37,862 nt of DNA, taken from positions 1 through 37,862 of IMG/VR virus record IMGVR_UViG_3300044699_000041, one strand, 5' to 3'. Every line of letters starts with the position of its first letter. Position 1 is the first letter of the stretch. Both the position numbers and the translations under genes were made by a program. The DNA is from a virus. The notes beneath the pieces are model-generated. The model was not told the DNA's origin. It searched no databases and saw nothing but the letters and a program-made list of their open reading frames with translations. Below are positions 35,531-37,862 of this stretch, piece after piece.

Positions 35531-36143
35531 TTTCGTCTCCTATGGCGTCCCAGCCCGCACCAATTTCCGGTCAAAGATGGACAGCCGGGCCCCGGAAGCA
35601 GCCGTTCGGCCATCTTGTACGCTTCGAGAGGTTTCTCCGAGTGTCGCCGCGGGGTGCTACGAACACGTTCGGCACGCCCTTGTCCTGTATTAGCTTGCTG
35701 CACTTCCCTCGGTGCACAGCAACATGTGCTCGGTCAGTTCCGCGTGTAGCGCCCCATGCCAATGTTCACACCAGCCGAGGGTGACCTTCTCCCAATCCTC
35801 CTCGACCTGCTCGACGTCGTTGGTCAGCCGCCCCTTGACCCAGGTGATCAGCTGCTTCGGCTCGAACCCCAAGCGCGCGCGACCGACGTCGCCGCGCCGT
35901 CCACGATGAACGACGAGGGCGCCCACAACAGCAGGACAGCGTCCTCGGCGATCAGGTCCTCCAACATGGTGGTACCTGTCCTACCGTGAATCACGCTCTC
36001 GGGCGAACCTCTGAGGAACCACTTCACGCCCTCCAGGTCCATGGTCGTGTACTGCGACATGGCGGAGCGATCGACGCCGTCGGACATGTCCAGCTTGTTC
36101 TGGACTGCCATGGCGGGTCGGCCATGATGCAGGTGTAACTCAT
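35490..36143 (-). CDS. MT-A70 family adenine N6-methyltransferase (frameshifted)
   Basis: About 217 residues. ATG at 36143 gives MSYTCIMADPPWQ with the catalytic DPPW near the N-terminus. After indels (near 36100, 35895, 35705, 35600) it reads AMSQYTTMDLEGVKWF, LIAEDAVLLLWAPSSFIVDG, GFEPKQLITWVKGRL, GWCEHWHGALHAELTEHMLL, then SEKPLEAYKMAERLLPGP and LVRAGWDAIGDEIG, all typical of MT-A70. It would methylate adenine in DNA, perhaps to block host restriction; no partner nuclease is adjacent. Ends at TGA 35490-35492. Start overlaps the upstream small zinc gene (ATGA). Confidence 0.8.
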
Positions 36144-36286
36144 GACACCAACCGATCGAGGAAGTCCTTGAGCCACAAGAAGCAGCGATTACAAAGCACA
36201 CGCTGGAACGTCGGTGAGAACAATGCGCCGGGCGTTGACCGCGCGCATTCAGCACAGCGCTTCACTTCGAGATCGAAGCTATTCAC
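36140..36286 (-). CDS. Small zinc-finger protein, 48 aa
   Basis: GTG at 36286 overlaps the exonuclease TGA, and its own TGA overlaps the methyltransferase ATG. It reads (V)NSFDLEVKRCAECARSTPG...LCNRCFLWLKDFLDRL, with CxxC...CxxC knuckles spaced for one zinc. Intact and too short for most gene finders. Possibly a DNA- or protein-binding adaptor; function unknown. Confidence 0.6.
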   Translation of the reverse strand: MNSFDLEVKRCAECARSTPGALFSPTFQRVLCNRCFLWLKDFLDRLVS

Positions 36287-37038
36287 TCACGCACCGGGAA
36301 CCGACCCTCAGCCGCGGCCTGAAAGATGGCCTTAGCGTCGTCGGCGAAGTCCTGCTGCGCGAGGTATTTGAAGTAGTTCCGACGGGATGTTGGCGAGCGC
36401 CTCACCCTTGTGCTTCCCGAAGGTCAGCACGGGCTGCCGGCGTGGTTCCACGCGATCTTGCCCTTCTGGTCGAGCGCGTTCGGGTCCGTTCGGCCACTGG
36501 AGGCAGCGCAGCTGCGTCATGCCCAGCCGTCGAACATCGGGTCCTGCATGATCACGTCGAATCACGTCCATGGTGACGTTGATGTCGGCCATGCGTCGTG
36601 CGCCCCGGCGTGCTCCCTGCCGAGGAACTCACGGGAAGCGTGCGACAGCGTGCGCGGCCGCACGAGGTGCCACCAGCCGGAGCGCGTCGAGGGACGGCGT
36701 CAGCTCGGGGACCTGCACGCCACGCGCTTGAACTCAGCGTTCAGGATCCGCAGTCGAACTGCACGTTGTAGCCTGCGATGTCCGCGTCCTTGAACATGAC
36801 CGCCACTGCGGCGCGACGTCCTCGAAGCGGGGCTTGTTCAAGCAGTCGTTGTCCAGATCCCGTGCTTGTCGCTGGCCCCCTTCGGGATCGCGATGCCGGG
36901 GTTGATCAGCGACCACCAGTCGCGGACCTCGCCCTCGGGGGTGTAGACCTTGTGCCGATTTGCACGATGCGCGCGCTGCGTTCAATGCCCGTCGTTTCAA
37001 GGTCGAGGGCAACGAGGTTACGAAGTCAGTTTGATCAC
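36283..37038 (-). CDS. DEDDh 3'-5' exonuclease (ExoX/epsilon-like) with FGKHKG tail (frameshifted)
   Basis: About 251 residues. GTG at 37038 overlaps a TGA (GTGA). Motif I is LVALDLETTGIERSARIVQI, motif II ADIAGYNVQFDLRILNAEF, motif III EHAGAHDAMADINVTMDV, the DEDDh set. The C-terminal module VLTFGKHKGEALANIPS...FADDAKAIFQ is the small 'FGKHKG' domain often attached to phage exonucleases. A proofreading or DNA-degrading role is expected. Many indels (near 37020, 36950, 36860, 36805, 36760, 36705, 36600, 36545, 36380), so motifs are read from three frames. Confidence 0.75.
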
Positions 37039-37383
37039 ACGACACTCCAGGCATAAGGGGTAAGAACGCGAGACTGGTCGACGAGTGCTTGTGGAGCCAC
37101 ACCCACATGACCAGCCACAGGAACCAGGATCCCGGAACCCGCTCTGCGGGTTCTGGGTTGAGGGGCACGAGTCGGTCGTAGTCCGGGTCGCGCCACGAGT
37201 TCCCGTTAACCACGTCCCCGGCGTGTCCGGCTTCGCCTGCGGGTTTAGAGCGCTTCGAGGGCGCGATCTGGTCTTCCATGCGAAGGTTGAAGCCTTCGCT
37301 CCGCACCCACTGGCGAATCTGGTGCACGTCCCAGGCGTTGAGGCGCTTCTGCGCCGGGTGGCGCCCAAACTGCTGAGGTTCAT
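37035..37383 (-). CDS. Hypothetical protein, about 115 aa (frameshifted)
   Basis: ATG at 37383 overlaps the nuclease TGA. After an indel near 37375 it reads QQFGRHPAQKRLNAWDVHQI...RQWVRSEGF, then EDQIAPSKRSKPAGEAGHAG, DVVNGNSWRDPDYDRLVPLN and FLWLVMWVWLHKHSS. The last part has a Trp/Leu-rich helix. An indel near 37060 would give TPYAWSVV and the TGA at 37035-37037 that overlaps the exonuclease GTG. No family recognised. Confidence 0.5.
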
Positions 37384-37725
37384 GCGAACCCCGCCAAGTA
37401 GTCGAGTTCGTGCTGGCCCTGCGGGCTGGGTAGCAGGTCCGGCGCGAAGACCTTGTAGCCATCTTTCGTGAACAACGCAGATGTAGACCTTGGCGCCCGC
37501 GTCGACGAGCTTCCGGATCTGGTGCAGCTGGAGCGGCCGGACGAGCTTAGCGACGTTCGCCGGGTTGCCCTTCTTGAACTCGATGAAGATGGTTGCGCCC
37601 ATCTTTTGTGATCAGCGCGTCGGGAATTCCTCCGGTGACTCGATCGCTGATCTTCCAGACGAAGGCGTCTGGGTGAGTGCGTCGAACAGCGGTAAGAAAA
37701 CTCGGGTTCTGAGTGCTTCGGACAT
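37380..37725 (-). CDS. VRR-NUC type nuclease (about three frameshifts)
   Basis: About 114 residues. ATG at 37725 behind GAGGGGAAG: MSEALRTRVF, then HPDAFVWKISDRVTGGIPDA...LIT, ATIFIEFKKGNPANVAKLVR, QLHQIRKLVDAGAKVYIC and FTKDGYKVFAPDLLPSPQGQ. The core KISDR...G.PDALI...FIEFKK with a later Q...L.DAG.KVY is the VRR-NUC (PD-D/E-x-K) signature of Holliday-junction or flap-type nucleases in phages. Ends HELDYLAGFA with TGA overlapping the next ATG. First recognised gene of the leftward operon in this window. Confidence 0.8.
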
Positions 37726-37736
37726 TGCTTCCCCTC

Positions 37737-37862
37737 ATGAACTGGGCACCGGCCGTCGCGGACCGGCCAGCGCCGGACACATGGGCCAACTACAGACTAC
37801 AGGTTGCGCCATCGTACGTGCCAGCCCGGCCCGACGGACGGAGATTGGCGCCGCGGAACGCG
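37737..37862 (+). CDS. Possible 5' part of a small rightward gene running off the end
   Basis: ATG at 37737 opens 42 clean codons to the last base: MNWAPAVADRPAPDTWANYR, LQVAPSYVPARPDGRRLAPR, then NA. The composition looks protein-like and, if the ends join, the frame continues at base 1 as DRMDEADRRR. Weak points: no ribosome site, and only 11 bases separate it from the divergent nuclease start, leaving no room for two promoters. A short GGCCG/CGGCC stem also lies here. Confidence 0.35.
   Translation, partial: MNWAPAVADRPAPDTWANYRLQVAPSYVPARPDGRRLAPRNA

Noticed and set aside
1-37862. CRISPR array, insertion sequence, integrase or toxin-antitoxin pair
   Set aside because: No regularly spaced repeats, no transposase or recombinase motifs, and no recognisable toxin-antitoxin pair seen on either strand.

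Overview
This window looks like the (near-)complete genome of an uncultured tailed double-stranded DNA phage, probably with podovirus-like morphology. It is about 37.9 kb and high in GC (roughly 60-65% by eye). The host appears bacterial: starts have Shine-Dalgarno sites, the tRNA encodes its own CCA, and two structural proteins carry Sec-type signal peptides. No integrase or repressor-integrase module is visible, so a lytic lifestyle is the simplest reading. The reading frames are broken by dozens of single-base indels, many in hallmark genes (terminase, portal, helicase). I read them as sequencing or assembly errors and give gene boundaries that join the frame-shifted pieces. One block, about 11.4-20.7 kb, is essentially free of them.

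The rightward (+) arm, about 0.2-24.5 kb, is the virion module. In order it holds a small conserved phage protein, two fibre-like proteins with signal peptides, large terminase, portal, small accessory genes including a zinc-ribbon protein, scaffold, major capsid protein, a putative decoration protein flanked by two RNA hairpins, a head-tail adaptor-like protein, a large tail (nozzle-like) protein, a run of six fibre/receptor-binding-like proteins, three ejection-protein-like genes, a fused lytic-transglycosylase virion protein, and a small membrane protein that is the best holin candidate.

The leftward (-) arm, about 37.7 down to 24.5 kb, is the DNA-metabolism and takeover module. Nearly all its genes overlap by 1-4 bases (ATGA/GTGA/TAATG), which suggests one translationally coupled operon. 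From the right it encodes a VRR-NUC nuclease, a DEDDh exonuclease, an MT-A70 adenine methyltransferase, a gp88-family cysteine-rich protein, a block of tiny genes, a SNF2-like helicase, a coiled-coil protein, an SSB-like protein, a prim-pol/helicase, a small HTH protein, a PolB-type exonuclease with a zinc tail, a nucleoside deoxyribosyltransferase-like protein, a dATP/dGTP diphosphohydrolase-like (DUF5664/MazZ-type) protein, a tRNA-Asn(GTT), a GT4 glycosyltransferase and small hypotheticals. The two arms converge at 24,534-24,537, where their stop codons overlap.

The most interesting points are: a repeated bipartite motif upstream of two virion sub-operons (possible phage promoter); two fibre-like proteins predicted to be secreted; a C-terminal tag shared by two adjacent fibre proteins; the adjacent deoxyribosyltransferase-like and MazZ-type genes, which hint at altered nucleotide metabolism; a tRNA that overlaps the end of a coding sequence; and an open frame that appears to run across the two window ends, suggesting a circularly permuted genome. 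No replicative DNA polymerase, endolysin or small terminase was recognised.
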